DNA of 64,000 nucleotides from Shinella sp. CPCC 101442 (GCF_024704725.1 NZ_JALIQS010000001.1:682001-746000), one strand, 5' to 3'. Counted from the stretch's first letter, positions 33,420 through 42,964 are shown. Notes: generated by a model not told the origin, from the sequence alone. A program made the numbers and translations.

Positions 33420-35351
33420 ATGTGCGGGATCGCCGGATATCACGGGGGGAATTTTTCACCCGAGCGGGCCGCGGACGCTCTCGCCCGCATGGTCGCGGCG
33501 CTCCGCCATCGCGGGCCGGATGCCGAAGGCGTTCTTGTCAGAGGCGATACCGGTCTGGCCCACACCCGCCTTTCCATCGTCGGCCTTGCCGACGGCGCCC
33601 AGCCGATGGAAACGGAAGACGCATCGCTCGCCGTCTCCTTCAACGGCGAGATCTTCAACTATGTGGAACTGCGCGCGGACCTTGCAGCCCGCGGCCACCG
33701 CTTCCGCACGACCTCCGACACCGAAGTGCTGCTGAAGGCCTATGAGGCGCGGGGCATCGACTGCCTGCAGGATTTCAACGGCGATTTCGCCTTTGCCCTC
33801 TACGATGCGCGCAACCGCACGCTGCTTTTGGCGCGCGATCGCATGGGCGTTCGCCCCCTCTTCTATACCGAGCACGAGGGCGCGCTGTTTTTCGCCTCGG
33901 AAATCAAGGCGCTGCTGGCGCTCCCCGGCATGACGGCACAGATCGATCCGCTCGCGCTCGACCAGATCTTCACGCTCTGGTGCCCCATCCCACCCCGCAC
34001 CGCCTACCGGGGCATCCATGAACTTCCACCCGGCCACATGATGCTCGTGCGAGACGGCGAGCGGACGATCCGACCATGGTGGCAGCTCTCCTTCCCCGAT
34101 CGTGCCGACGTGCCGTCGGCTGGCCAAACGGGCGAGCAGGCCGAGGAACTGCGGGCACTGCTCTCGGACGCCACCCGCATCCGCCTGCGCGCCGACGTGC
34201 CGGTCGGCGCCTATCTCTCCGGCGGCCTCGATTCTTCGCTGATCGCAGCGCTGGCCGCCCGCACGGTTACCCATGGCCTGCGCACCTTCTCCCTGACCTT
34301 CCGCAGCGAGGAGCACGACGAAAGCGGCTGGCAGCGGCAGATGGCCGCGACGCTCGACGCCGAGACCGACAGTGTGGAATGCACGACGGCGGCGATTGCG
34401 GCCGGCATGCCCGAGGTGATGCGCCATATCGAATGCCCGATCCTGCGCACGGCGCCTGTGCCCCTTCATCTTCTCGCGGCGCGCGTGCGCGAGCGCGGCA
34501 TGAAGGTCGTTCTGACCGGCGAGGGCGCGGACGAAATCTTTGCCGGCTACGATATCTTCCGCGAGGCGCGTGTCCGGCGCTTCTGCGGCCGCCAGCCCCT
34601 GTCCGCCCGCCGTCCCCGTCTCTTCCAGCGGCTCTATCCGTACCTGCCCGGCCTGCACCAGCAGACGCCGGAATATCTCGCGCGCTTCTTTGCCTTCGGC
34701 GCCGAGACGCTCGACGATCCGCTTTATTCCCACCGGCCCCGCTTCCGCTCGACGGCCGCGACCAAGCTGTTCTTCTCGGCCGAGCTGAAGGACACGCTCG
34801 GCGACTATGATGCGGCCGCCGACCTCGCCGCCCAGCTGCCGGCGGATTTCGGCCGCTGGCATCCGCTGCACCAGGCGCAGTATCTCGAAACCGCCTTTCT
34901 GCTGCCCGGCTACATCCTTTCCAGCCAGGGGGACAGGGTGATGATGGCGAATGCCGTGGAGGGACGTTTTCCCTTCCTCGATCATCGCGTCGTCGCCTTC
35001 GCCGCAAACCTCCCGCCCGAGACGAAGCTGCAGGGCCTGCGCGAAAAACACATTCTCAAGGAAGCCGCTCGCGGCCTCGTGCCCGAGGCGATCATCGATC
35101 GCCCGAAGCAGCCGTACCGCGCGCCGGACAGCGAAAGTTTCGCCGCGCCGGGCACGCCGGCCTATCTCGACGACGTTCTTTCGCCGGCGCGGCTTGCCGA
35201 AAACGGCCTCTTCAATGGCCCGGCCGTCGGAAAACTCAAGGAGAAAGTCGTCAAGGGACAGGCTAGCGGCTTTCGCGACAACGCCGCCTTCATCGGCATT
35301 CTTTCGACACAGCTTCTCGGCGCAGCAGCGCCATCGACACACCGCGCATAA
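33420..35351 (+). CDS. Asparagine synthase (glutamine-hydrolysing)-like amidotransferase
   Basis: A 643-residue AsnB-family protein. Met-Cys-Gly at the start supplies the Cys2 nucleophile of the glutaminase domain, with FNGEIFNYVELRADL and the class II amidotransferase core. The synthetase domain has the pyrophosphatase loop YLSGGLDSSLIAAL near residue 265 and LTGEGADEIFAGY near 365. Length fits AsnB-type proteins found in biosynthetic clusters. Start ATG lies 8 bp after the GNAT stop with GGATAGG upstream. With a carrier protein and adenylating ligase downstream, it probably makes an amide on a dedicated substrate rather than asparagine for growth; that is inference. Confidence 0.9.
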   Translation: MCGIAGYHGGNFSPERAADALARMVAALRHRGPDAEGVLVRGDTGLAHTRLSIVGLADGAQPMETEDASLAVSFNGEIFNYVELRADLAARGHRFRTTSDTEVLLKAYEARGIDCLQDFNGDFAFALYDARNRTLLLARDRMGVRPLFYTEHEGALFFASEIKALLALPGMTAQIDPLALDQIFTLWCPIPPRTAYRGIHELPPGHMMLVRDGERTIRPWWQLSFPDRADVPSAGQTGEQAEELRALLSDATRIRLRADVPVGAYLSGGLDSSLIAALAARTVTHGLRTFSLTFRSEEHDESGWQRQMAATLDAETDSVECTTAAIAAGMPEVMRHIECPILRTAPVPLHLLAARVRERGMKVVLTGEGADEIFAGYDIFREARVRRFCGRQPLSARRPRLFQRLYPYLPGLHQQTPEYLARFFAFGAETLDDPLYSHRPRFRSTAATKLFFSAELKDTLGDYDAAADLAAQLPADFGRWHPLHQAQYLETAFLLPGYILSSQGDRVMMANAVEGRFPFLDHRVVAFAANLPPETKLQGLREKHILKEAARGLVPEAIIDRPKQPYRAPDSESFAAPGTPAYLDDVLSPARLAENGLFNGPAVGKLKEKVVKGQASGFRDNAAFIGILSTQLLGAAAPSTHRA

Positions 35352-35369
35352 AGGATCGGGATCCCAGAC

Positions 35370-35624
35370 ATGTCCGACGAAACCAGAACCGCCATCCGCG
35401 CCTTCATCGTGGAGAACTTCCTGTTCGGCGACGACAGCCAGCCGCTTGCCGCCGACCTCTCGCTGATCGACAACGACCTCATCGATTCCACCGGCATTCT
35501 CGAACTGGTCGGCTTTCTGGAGGAGCGTTTCGCCATCACCATCACGGATGCGGATATCGTGCCGGCCAATCTGGATACGATCGACCGCATTGCCGGCTTC
35601 ATCGCCCGCAAACAGGCCGCCTGA
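35370..35624 (+). CDS. Acyl carrier protein
   Basis: An 84-residue acidic four-helix carrier protein. The phosphopantetheine attachment serine is Ser40 in NDLIDSTGILELV, and the flanking helices (IRAFIVENFLFG, VGFLEERFAITIT) are typical. It lies 18 bp after AsnB and 12 bp before the AMP-forming ligase, so it is a dedicated carrier for this cluster rather than the fatty-acid ACP. It would hold the acyl or amino-acyl group activated by the ligase. A phosphopantetheinyl transferase must come from elsewhere in the genome. Confidence 0.9.
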   Translation: MSDETRTAIRAFIVENFLFGDDSQPLAADLSLIDNDLIDSTGILELVGFLEERFAITITDADIVPANLDTIDRIAGFIARKQAA

Positions 35625-35636
35625 CGGCAGGCGGCG

Positions 35637-37157
35637 ATGCGGATCGAGCACTATCTCCAGGCCAGCGCAGAGCGTGACGGCGCCAGGACGGCGATCGTCT
35701 CCGGCGAGACGCGGCTGAGCTACGACCGCCTGCTCGATCTGTCCCAACGCCTTGCGACGACGCTCCACGACCACGGCGCCGGTCGCGGCGAGCGTGTGCT
35801 CATTCTCCTCGACAACGGCTGGCGCACCGCCGTTGCCGTGCTGGCGACGTGGACGGCGGGTGCCGCGATCTGCCCTGTCAACCCCTCGACGAAAACCGAA
35901 CGTCTCGCCGCCATCGCACGGGATTGCGATCCCGCCGTCGTCATCGTCGAAAACCGTCTGCAACGCCTCGTCGAGGAAAGCCCGGAACTTGCGGCACTCC
36001 CCCGCCTTGTCGTGGGCGAGGCCGGCTGCTTCGATGCCGCGCTTTCGGCCACTCCCTTCGCCCCGGCCGAGGATTTTCCCGACACCGATCTCGCCGCGCT
36101 CATCTACACCTCCGGCTCGACGGGTGCACCCAAGGGTGTGATGCACAGCCACGCCACGCTCGACGCCGCTGCCCGGTCGATCACCCGCTATCTCGAAAAC
36201 ACTGCTGCCGATATCCTGCTGGTCGTGCTGCCGCTGTCCTTCGGCTACGGGCTCAACCAGCTGGTGACGGCAATGCTGTGCGGCGCGACGCTCGTCATCG
36301 AAAAATCCTTCGCCTTCCCGCAGGCCGTCTTCGAGACGATCCGCAACGAACAGGTGACGGGGTTTCCGCTCGTGCCGGCCATGGCCGCGATGATGATGCA
36401 GGCGCGCGAACTCGACGCGTCGCTCTTTGCAAGCCTGCGCTACATCACCAGCGCAGCCGCGCCACTGCCGCTCGCCCATCTCGACTGGCTGCGCACCTTC
36501 CTGCCCCATGTCCGGATCTACTGCATGTACGGCCAGACCGAATGCACCCGTGCTACCTGGCTTGCGCCGGAAGCAATCGACGCGAAGCGAGGCTCGGTCG
36601 GCATCGCCATACCGGGCACCACCGCCACGGTGGTGGACGAGGCGGGCGAAACGGTTTTACCCGACACCGTCGGCGAGCTTGTCATCAGCGGGCCGCATGT
36701 GATGCTCGGCTATTGGCGCAACGCGGCGGCCACCAGCCGTGCGCTACGACCTGAGCCGCGCACCGGAGCTCTTCGCCTCCACACCGGCGATCTCTTCACG
36801 GCCGACGCCGACGGCTATCTGACCTTCGTTTCCCGCATGGACGACATCATCAAATCGCGCGGCGAGAAGGTCGCGCCGCAGGCGGTGGAAGAGGTGCTGT
36901 GCCGCATGCCCGATATTGCCGAGGCGCTGGTCTTCGGCGTGCCGCATGACGTGCTCGGGGAGGCTGTCAAAGCCGTCGTCGTCGCCTCGAATGCCGATCT
37001 CACGGAACGCGAAATCCAGCGCTTCTGCGCCCGTCACCTTGAAGACCACATGGTCCCGAAAATCATCGAATTTCGCGACAGCCTGCCCCGAACCGACAGC
37101 GGCAAGGCCAGCCGCCGCCTTGCCGCCTTGCCCGCCAACCCGACAGGATCGAAGTGA
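35637..37157 (+). CDS. AMP-forming acyl/amino acid ligase
   Basis: A 506-residue class I adenylate-forming enzyme. Core motifs are present: A3 IYTSGSTGAPKGVMHSH (near 157), A5 YCMYGQTECT (near 297), A7 RLHTGDLFTADADGYL, A8 SRMDDIIKSRGEKVAP and the catalytic A10 lysine in PRTDSGKASRR. It should activate a carboxylic acid as AMP-ester and load it onto the carrier protein of the preceding gene. No condensation or reductase domain is attached. The stop overlaps the NadE-like start by 4 bp. Substrate cannot be read reliably. Confidence 0.9.
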   Translation: MRIEHYLQASAERDGARTAIVSGETRLSYDRLLDLSQRLATTLHDHGAGRGERVLILLDNGWRTAVAVLATWTAGAAICPVNPSTKTERLAAIARDCDPAVVIVENRLQRLVEESPELAALPRLVVGEAGCFDAALSATPFAPAEDFPDTDLAALIYTSGSTGAPKGVMHSHATLDAAARSITRYLENTAADILLVVLPLSFGYGLNQLVTAMLCGATLVIEKSFAFPQAVFETIRNEQVTGFPLVPAMAAMMMQARELDASLFASLRYITSAAAPLPLAHLDWLRTFLPHVRIYCMYGQTECTRATWLAPEAIDAKRGSVGIAIPGTTATVVDEAGETVLPDTVGELVISGPHVMLGYWRNAAATSRALRPEPRTGALRLHTGDLFTADADGYLTFVSRMDDIIKSRGEKVAPQAVEEVLCRMPDIAEALVFGVPHDVLGEAVKAVVVASNADLTEREIQRFCARHLEDHMVPKIIEFRDSLPRTDSGKASRRLAALPANPTGSK

Positions 37158-38125
37158 TGACCCACACGCCCGCCTTTGCCCCGCTCGTGCTCGATCCCGC
37201 CGCCGAGGCGGAGCGCATCGCGCAATGGATGCGCGAACGGCTGCGGCTCGACCTGCGCAAGCGCGGCCTGGTACTCGGGTTGTCGGGCGGCATCGATTCC
37301 AGCCTCTCGGCGGCGCTGGCCGTCACGGCGGTCGGCGCGAAGAACGTCTTTGCCCTCTACATGCCGGAAAACGATTCCGATCCCGAAAGCCTGCGGCTCG
37401 GGCGCAGCGTCGCACAAACCTTCGGCATCGACAGCACGCTGGAGGATATCGGCCCGGCGCTCGCCGCCATGGGCTGCTATGAACGTCGCGACGCCGCCAT
37501 TCGCGAGGCTGTGCCGGACTATGGAGATGGCTGGGCGTCCAAGATCGTCTTCGATAGCACGCTGACAACGGGCGGCTACAACATCTCCTCGCTCGTCGTG
37601 CGTTCGCCCGATGGCGAGATGCGCAAGGTGCGCCTGCCGGCCAGCGCCTATCTCGGTATCGTCGCAGCCACGAACATGAAGCAGCGCAGCCGCAAGCAGC
37701 TCGAATATTACCATGCCGACCGGCTGAATTTCGCCGTGATCGGCACGCCCAACCGGCTGGAATACGACCAGGGCTTCTTCGTAAAGAATGGCGACGGCGC
37801 GGCCGATATCAAGCCCATCGCCCATCTCTACAAATCGCAGGTCTACCAGCTTGCGGCCCATCTCGGCGTACCCGCCGAAATCCTCTCCCGCCCGCCGACG
37901 ACCGACACCTATTCCCTGCCGCAGACACAGGAGGAATTCTATTTCGCCCTGCCCTATGACAAGATGGACATCTGCCTCTACGGGTTGAACCACGCATTGC
38001 CGGTCGAGGCTGTGGCGGCAGCGACCGGCCTTCGTTCAAGCCAGGTCGAACTGGTCTGGACGGACATAGCCGCAAAACGCAAGGTCGCCCGCTATCTTCA
38101 CAGCCCGCCGCTCGTCATGGTGTGA
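37154..38125 (+). CDS. NAD synthase (ammonia-dependent)-like amide ligase
   Basis: A 323-residue NadE-family protein without the glutaminase (nitrilase) domain. The PP-loop LGLSGGIDSSLSAAL is near residue 45, and IGTPNRLEYDQGFFVKNGDG and IKPIAHLYKSQVYQLA match the NadE core. Genuine NadE amidates deamido-NAD+. Placement behind AsnB, a carrier protein and a ligase, with a 4-bp overlap, suggests either a recruited amide synthetase or a local NAD supply. The extra central segment (SPDGEMRKVRLPASAYLG) is not one I recognise from housekeeping NadE. I favour a recruited amidating role but this is open. Confidence 0.85.
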   Translation: MMTHTPAFAPLVLDPAAEAERIAQWMRERLRLDLRKRGLVLGLSGGIDSSLSAALAVTAVGAKNVFALYMPENDSDPESLRLGRSVAQTFGIDSTLEDIGPALAAMGCYERRDAAIREAVPDYGDGWASKIVFDSTLTTGGYNISSLVVRSPDGEMRKVRLPASAYLGIVAATNMKQRSRKQLEYYHADRLNFAVIGTPNRLEYDQGFFVKNGDGAADIKPIAHLYKSQVYQLAAHLGVPAEILSRPPTTDTYSLPQTQEEFYFALPYDKMDICLYGLNHALPVEAVAAATGLRSSQVELVWTDIAAKRKVARYLHSPPLVMV

Positions 38126-38181
38126 TCGCGCCGCGGGATAGGCCCGCTTGAATTCCCGGCTGCCCCGTCTATCCTGTTCCC

Positions 38182-38943
38182 ATGCGTGCGAACCTCACCT
38201 TCGAACAACTCCAGCGCTGGAGCAGCGGCATCGCCTCTGCGGTGAGCGCCACGTTGCCCGAGGAGATTTCGGCCCATTTCACGGCCGGCGCGCGCGATCT
38301 CATCGCCTCGGATCAGGTCTATATCGGCCTCTATCTGCGCGACAGCGCCTCGATCACCATCTACGAGCGCGATCCCGATCACTGGAACCGCAACTACGAC
38401 ACCCGAAAATACCAGCAGGACCCGTTCTTCCGCCTCTTCGCCGGCTCGCGGCAGGATTTTCTGCTGCCGCTCTCCGCTCTGGACAAGGGCGATTTCCACA
38501 CCAGCGCCTATTACCGTGACTTCTACGAACCGTCGGGCAGTTTCGACGAGATCACCGGCGTCTTCAATTTCGACCGCAATGCCGCCGGCTTCGTCACCTA
38601 CCTGCGCCGGCGCGGTGCCCGCCCCTTCGGGGCCGAGGACGTGGCGACCGCCGAAGCCACCGCCGATGCGACCCGTATGGTGCTCGAACGGCTGTGGCGG
38701 CAATGGCGACCGCCTGGCGAAAACCAGCTGTCGCTTGGTGACCTCAGCGCACGCGAACGCCAGATCGCCGTCCTCCTCATCGACGGCGGCTGCGCAAAAA
38801 CCATTTCGCGCGATCTCTCGATCTCGCCCGGCACCGTGCGCAACCACATCAAGACGGTCTACCGCAAGCTTGGCATCCACTCGCAGGTCGAGCTGATGGC
38901 CGCCGCGCGGGACGGCGGCCTTGCCCTTCCCTCACTGCCCTGA
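38182..38943 (+). CDS. LuxR-family transcriptional regulator
   Basis: A 253-residue regulator with an N-terminal sensor-like region (about 1-180) and a C-terminal GerE/LuxR helix-turn-helix: LSARERQIAVLLIDGGCAKT, then SPGTVRNHIKTVYRKLGI. The sensor region does not show the clear Trp/Tyr/Asp set of acyl-homoserine-lactone receptors, though WNRNYDTRKYQQDPFF is loosely similar. It lies 56 bp after the NadE-like gene on the same strand and is probably the cluster's regulator. Its 3' end overlaps the converging binding-protein gene by 12 bp. Confidence 0.88.
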   Translation: MRANLTFEQLQRWSSGIASAVSATLPEEISAHFTAGARDLIASDQVYIGLYLRDSASITIYERDPDHWNRNYDTRKYQQDPFFRLFAGSRQDFLLPLSALDKGDFHTSAYYRDFYEPSGSFDEITGVFNFDRNAAGFVTYLRRRGARPFGAEDVATAEATADATRMVLERLWRQWRPPGENQLSLGDLSARERQIAVLLIDGGCAKTISRDLSISPGTVRNHIKTVYRKLGIHSQVELMAAARDGGLALPSLP

Positions 38944-40026
38944 AACGACGCGCGTCCACATGCGGTTCTGCAGGCGGAGAAGCTTCGCGTCGTTCGTTTC
39001 CACCACGAAGAGTTTTGCCTTCACGTCGTCAGGCGGGAAGACACCGGGGTCCTTCGCCACCGCCTGGTCCATCAGCGGCAGCGATTCCGGAATGGGGTTG
39101 GCGTAGGAAACGTAGCTGGAATTGGCCGCCGCGATCTCGGGCCGCATGTTGAAGTCGATCCAGGCCAGTGCGTTTTCCGGATGCGGCGCGTCCTTCGGCA
39201 CCACCATCGTGTCGAAGTTGATCAGCGTGCCCTCCTTCGGGATGGCATAGGCGATCTCCAGCTTCTTCTCGCTTTCGGCCGCACGCGCCTTCGCCTGCAA
39301 AATATCGCCCGACCAGCCGAGCACGACGCAGATATCGCCATTGGCGAGGTCGTTGATATAGCGCGAGGAATGGAAGTAGCGGATGTGCGGACGCACCTTC
39401 AGCAGCAATTCTTCCGCCTTGGCGATATCATCCGGGCTGGTCGAATGTGGATCGATGCCGAGATAATTCATCGCCATCGGGATGATTTCTGCGGGCGCAT
39501 CGAGCATGGCGACGCCGCAATCGGCGAATTTTTCCACGATGGCAGGGTCGAAGACCATGGCGAAACTGTCGACAGGGGCGTCCCCCATGCGCTCCTTCAC
39601 CGCCGCAACATTGTAGCCGATGCCGTCGGTGACGGACATATAGGGCACGGCAAAGACATTGCCCGGATCGGCGCCCGCGATCAGCGACAGCGCCTGCGGA
39701 TCGAGCTTGCCGATATTTGCAAGCTTCGCCTTGTCGAGCGGCTGGAAGGCACCGGCCTTCACCTGATTTTTCAGGAACGGATAGGCCGAGGGATAGACGA
39801 CGTCATAGCCCGCGCCGCCGGTCAGCATCTTGGTTTCCAGCACCTCGTTGCCGTCATAGACGTCGTAGACGACGCGGATGCCGGTTTCCTTCTCGAACTT
39901 TTCGGCCGTATCCGGCGCGATATAGTCCGACCAGTTGTAGACGTTGACGACCTTTTCCTCCTGCGCTTCGGCGCCGCCGATGGCAGCGAGCAAAGCGAGG
40001 ACCGAGACGAGCGTTCTTCTGCGCAT
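38932..40026 (-). CDS. Putrescine/spermidine-type periplasmic binding protein (PotF/PotD-like)
   Basis: A 364-residue polyamine-type binding protein. Signal peptide MRRRTLVSVLALLAAIGGAE with cleavage AEA|QE, then VVNVYNWSDYIAPDTAEKFE, the classic PotF opening. Later GYDVVYPSAYPFLKNQVKAG and ICVVLGWSGDILQA are also family features. GGGAGAACACC precedes the ATG. No permease or ATPase genes accompany it, so it must use an importer encoded elsewhere or act as a sensor. It follows the agmatine deiminase by 11 bp, suggesting agmatine or putrescine as ligand. Confidence 0.9.
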   Translation of the reverse strand: MRRRTLVSVLALLAAIGGAEAQEEKVVNVYNWSDYIAPDTAEKFEKETGIRVVYDVYDGNEVLETKMLTGGAGYDVVYPSAYPFLKNQVKAGAFQPLDKAKLANIGKLDPQALSLIAGADPGNVFAVPYMSVTDGIGYNVAAVKERMGDAPVDSFAMVFDPAIVEKFADCGVAMLDAPAEIIPMAMNYLGIDPHSTSPDDIAKAEELLLKVRPHIRYFHSSRYINDLANGDICVVLGWSGDILQAKARAAESEKKLEIAYAIPKEGTLINFDTMVVPKDAPHPENALAWIDFNMRPEIAAANSSYVSYANPIPESLPLMDQAVAKDPGVFPPDDVKAKLFVVETNDAKLLRLQNRMWTRVVSGQ

Positions 40027-40037
40027 GGTGTTCTCCC

Positions 40038-41150
40038 TCAGGCTTTCGTCTGGCCGGCATAGACCGGCAGAGTGATGCAGGCGACATTGCCGCCGCCGAG
40101 CAGGATTTCGCGGGAATTCTCGATGCCGGTGATACGGTGTTCCGGGAAGAGTTCGGCGAGCTTGGCTTTCGCGGCGAGATCCAGCTTCTCGTCGTCGAAC
40201 TGCGGCACGACGACGACGGAATTGCCGGGGTAGTAGTTGATATAAGTGGCCGCGATGCGGTTGCCGGCCGGACGTGCCCAGGTGCTGTCGACCTGATCGA
40301 CGCCCGCCGCCTCCTCCGTCGTCATCTCGATTGGACGGGGGTGGAGGATACGGTGCACTTCGAGGCTGCGGCCACGCGCATCGCGGGCTGAACGCAGCAC
40401 GTCCTCCACCTCGCGCACGATCTCGTACTGCGGATCGTCGCGCTCCTCCGTCCAACTCATCGCCACCACGCCCGGCCGTACGAAGCAGCAGACATCGTCG
40501 ACATGACCGTCCGTCTCGTCGAAACAGAAGCCGCGCGGCAGCCAGATGACATGTTCCAGCCCGAGATAGTCCGAAAGCTGCTTTTCGACCTCCGCCTTGC
40601 CGAGATGGCCGTTGCGGTTGCGGTTGAGCAAGCACTGTTCCGTGGTGATCAGCGTGCCCTGACCGTCGCATTGCAGTCCGCCGCCCTCGGCGATCAGCGT
40701 CGAGCGGTAGCGGTCCAGGTTTTCGGTTTCGAGCACCTTGCGGGCGGCGAGATCGTCGAGGTTCCACGGCGCATAGAGGCCGCCGTCATTGCCGCCATAG
40801 GCATTGAAGGTCCAGTCGACGCCGCGCACCGCGCCGTGATCGTTGATGACGAAGTTCGGGCCGCTGTCGCGCAGCCAGGAATCGTCCGTCGACATTTCGA
40901 CGAGGCGAACGTTTTCCGGCAGCATGGCGCGGGCATTCAGCCATTGGCGGGAGGAGACGGCGATCGTCACCGGCTCGCTCTCGGCGATCGCCGCCGCGAC
41001 CCGCGCGAAAAGTTTTTGCGCGGGCTTGGCGCCGAGACGCCAGGTATCCGGCCGCTCCGGCCAGATCAGCCAGCAGCCGGCCTTCGGCTCGAATTCTCCC
41101 GGTGCGCGAAAACCGTCGGCCTTCGGCGTGCTTGCAAGCGTGCGTGCCAT
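40038..41150 (-). CDS. aguA: Agmatine deiminase
   Basis: A 370-residue member of the porphyromonas-type peptidylarginine deiminase family. It hydrolyses agmatine to N-carbamoylputrescine and ammonia in the cytoplasm. The early acidic pair is in STDDSWLRDSGPNFVI, the catalytic His region is ETDGHVDDVCCF, and the nucleophilic Cys is in LLGGGNVACITLPVY near the C-terminus. Size is right for AguA. It starts 80 bp from the biotin carboxylase gene, with a palindrome in between, so it probably has its own promoter. AguB, the next enzyme, is not in the window. Confidence 0.9.
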   Translation of the reverse strand: MARTLASTPKADGFRAPGEFEPKAGCWLIWPERPDTWRLGAKPAQKLFARVAAAIAESEPVTIAVSSRQWLNARAMLPENVRLVEMSTDDSWLRDSGPNFVINDHGAVRGVDWTFNAYGGNDGGLYAPWNLDDLAARKVLETENLDRYRSTLIAEGGGLQCDGQGTLITTEQCLLNRNRNGHLGKAEVEKQLSDYLGLEHVIWLPRGFCFDETDGHVDDVCCFVRPGVVAMSWTEERDDPQYEIVREVEDVLRSARDARGRSLEVHRILHPRPIEMTTEEAAGVDQVDSTWARPAGNRIAATYINYYPGNSVVVVPQFDDEKLDLAAKAKLAELFPEHRITGIENSREILLGGGNVACITLPVYAGQTKA

Positions 41151-41210
41151 GTGTCCCCCAGATGAAAAGTCTGGGTGGATTAAGGCAAGCGCGGCCCTTT
41201 CGGGTCAATG

Positions 41211-41222
41211 TCCCATTTGGGA
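41211..41222. promoter_or_regulatory. TCCCA-TT-TGGGA palindrome upstream of agmatine deiminase
   Basis: A perfect 5-bp-arm palindrome lies about 60 bp upstream of the aguA start, in the 79-bp gap after the biotin carboxylase stop. A second small hairpin, CCCAGA-7-TCTGGG at 41157-41175, lies in the presumed leader. The palindrome is a candidate operator; the regulator is unknown. Confidence 0.3.
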
Positions 41223-41229
41223 TGGGTGA

Positions 41230-42954
41230 TCAGCCCTCGAAGAGCATCAGCGTGTCGCCGGCCTGAAGATAATCGCCTTCCTTGACCCGCAGGCGCAGGC
41301 GGCCGGCCTTGGGGGCGAGTACCTGCGTTTCCATCTTCATGGCCTCCATCACCGCCACGAGTTCGCCCTCGGCAACCTCGGCGCCATCGGCGATCTTGAA
41401 GGCCTGCAGCGTGCCGGAAACAGGGGCGGCGATGCCGTCCTCGGCGGGTTTGCCGCTCCCGACGGACCCCGTGCCCTGCCCGGCCGCTCCCAGCCCCGCG
41501 AGCAGTATGCTCGGCAGTGCCAGCGAAACACGCTTGCCATCGATCTCGAGATGGGTGCGGATCAGAGTCGGATCGGTAGCCGGCTCTGGACGTGCCATCG
41601 CATCCGGCATGGCGGCGAAGTCGGTTTCGATCCAGCGGGTGTGCACCTTGAAGCCATCGGTTCCGATGAAGTCCTGGGTATCGATAGCGGCGCGGTGGAA
41701 CGGCAGGACCGTCGCCACGCCCTCGATGCGGAATTCCTTCAGCGCCCGCCGGGCGCGGCGCAGCGCTTCCTCGCGCGTCGCACCGGTGACGATCAGCTTG
41801 GCCATCAGCGAGTCGAAGACGCCCGGAATGCTGGAACCGCTGACGACGCCGCTATCGACGCGTACGCCCGGTCCGGACGGCGGATCGAAAACGGTGATCA
41901 TGCCCGGCGTCGGCAGGAAGCCGCGGCCGGGGTCCTCCGCATTGATGCGGAATTCGATGGAATGGCCGCGCGGGGCGGGCGTCTCGAGCAGGGTCAGCCG
42001 CTGGCCTTCGGCGACGCGGAACTGCTCGATGACGAGGTCGATGCCGGTCGTCTCTTCCGTGACGGGATGCTCCACCTGCAGGCGTGTGTTCACCTCGAGG
42101 AAAGAGATCGTGCCGTCCACGCCGAGCAGGAATTCCACCGTGCCTGCGCCGGAATAACCGGCGGCGGCGCAGATCGCCTTGGCGGCAGCGTGGATCGTCT
42201 CACGCTGTTCCAGCGAGAGGAAGGGTGCGGGCGCCTCCTCGATGAGCTTCTGGTTGCGGCGCTGCGCCGAGCAGTCACGGGTGCCGAGAACCAGAACATT
42301 GCCATGTTTGTCGGCGATGACCTGCGCCTCGATATGGCGCGGGCGGTCCAGGAAGCGTTCGAGGAAACATTCGCCACGGCCGAAGGCGACCGTCGCCTCG
42401 CGCACGGCGGATTCGTAGAGGTCGGCGACCTCCTCCATCTTCCAGGCGACCTTGATGCCGCGCCCGCCGCCGCCATGCGCCGCCTTGATGGCGACCGGCA
42501 GACCATGCTGTTCCGCGAAGGCGATCACTTCGGCGGCCGAAGACACCGGGCCATCGCTGCCGGCGACGAGCGGCGCGCCGACGCTCAGCGCGATGCGCCG
42601 GGCCTCGACCTTGTCACCGAGCGCCTCGATCACCTTCGGCTCGGGCCCGATCCAGGTCAGGCCGGCGTCCTGCACGGCCTTGGCGAACCGGGCGTTCTCC
42701 GACAGGAAGCCGTAGCCCGGATGCACCGCATCGGCGCCGGCGCGTTTTGCGATGGCGATCAGCTTTTCGATATCGAGATAGGTTTCCGCCGGGCGCACGC
42801 CGCCAAGGCCATAGGCCTCGTCGGCAAGCCGAACAAACAGCGCGTCCGCATCCGGGTCGGCATAGACGGCGACCGACTGGAGGCCGTGGTCACGGCAGGC
42901 GCGCAGGATACGCACGGCGATCTCGCCACGATTGGCAATCAGCACTTTCTTCAT
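41230..42954 (-). CDS. Biotin carboxylase fused to biotin carboxyl carrier domain
   Basis: A 574-residue protein. Residues 1-450 are a biotin carboxylase ([19 protein letters not shown] at the start, ATP-grasp glycine loop in [32 protein letters not shown]). The last about 70 residues are a BCCP domain with the biotinylated lysine in [12 protein letters not shown]. No classical carboxyltransferase is nearby. The adjacent PxpB-PxpC fusion is homologous to the carboxyltransferase part of urea carboxylase, so the two may act together, as may happen in pxp loci elsewhere. The start ATG lies 10 bp after the PxpBC stop. Confidence 0.9.
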   Translation of the reverse strand: MKKVLIANRGEIAVRILRACRDHGLQSVAVYADPDADALFVRLADEAYGLGGVRPAETYLDIEKLIAIAKRAGADAVHPGYGFLSENARFAKAVQDAGLTWIGPEPKVIEALGDKVEARRIALSVGAPLVAGSDGPVSSAAEVIAFAEQHGLPVAIKAAHGGGGRGIKVAWKMEEVADLYESAVREATVAFGRGECFLERFLDRPRHIEAQVIADKHGNVLVLGTRDCSAQRRNQKLIEEAPAPFLSLEQRETIHAAAKAICAAAGYSGAGTVEFLLGVDGTISFLEVNTRLQVEHPVTEETTGIDLVIEQFRVAEGQRLTLLETPAPRGHSIEFRINAEDPGRGFLPTPGMITVFDPPSGPGVRVDSGVVSGSSIPGVFDSLMAKLIVTGATREEALRRARRALKEFRIEGVATVLPFHRAAIDTQDFIGTDGFKVHTRWIETDFAAMPDAMARPEPATDPTLIRTHLEIDGKRVSLALPSILLAGLGAAGQGTGSVGSGKPAEDGIAAPVSGTLQAFKIADGAEVAEGELVAVMEAMKMETQVLAPKAGRLRLRVKEGDYLQAGDTLMLFEG

Positions 42955-42964
42955 GGCATTGCTC

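Noticed and set aside
33456-36509. An open frame of about 1017 codons on the minus strand opposite the AsnB-ACP-ligase genes
   Set aside because: High third-position GC makes long antisense frames common. The plus-strand proteins have clear family motifs throughout, while the antisense product is Arg/Gly/Glu-rich with no recognisable domain. The similar frames at 59915-63136 and 55918-58632 on the plus strand were rejected for the same reason.
35370-37157. A siderophore or NRPS assembly line
   Set aside because: The ligase is stand-alone, there are no condensation, thioesterase or export genes, and the carrier is a single small protein.
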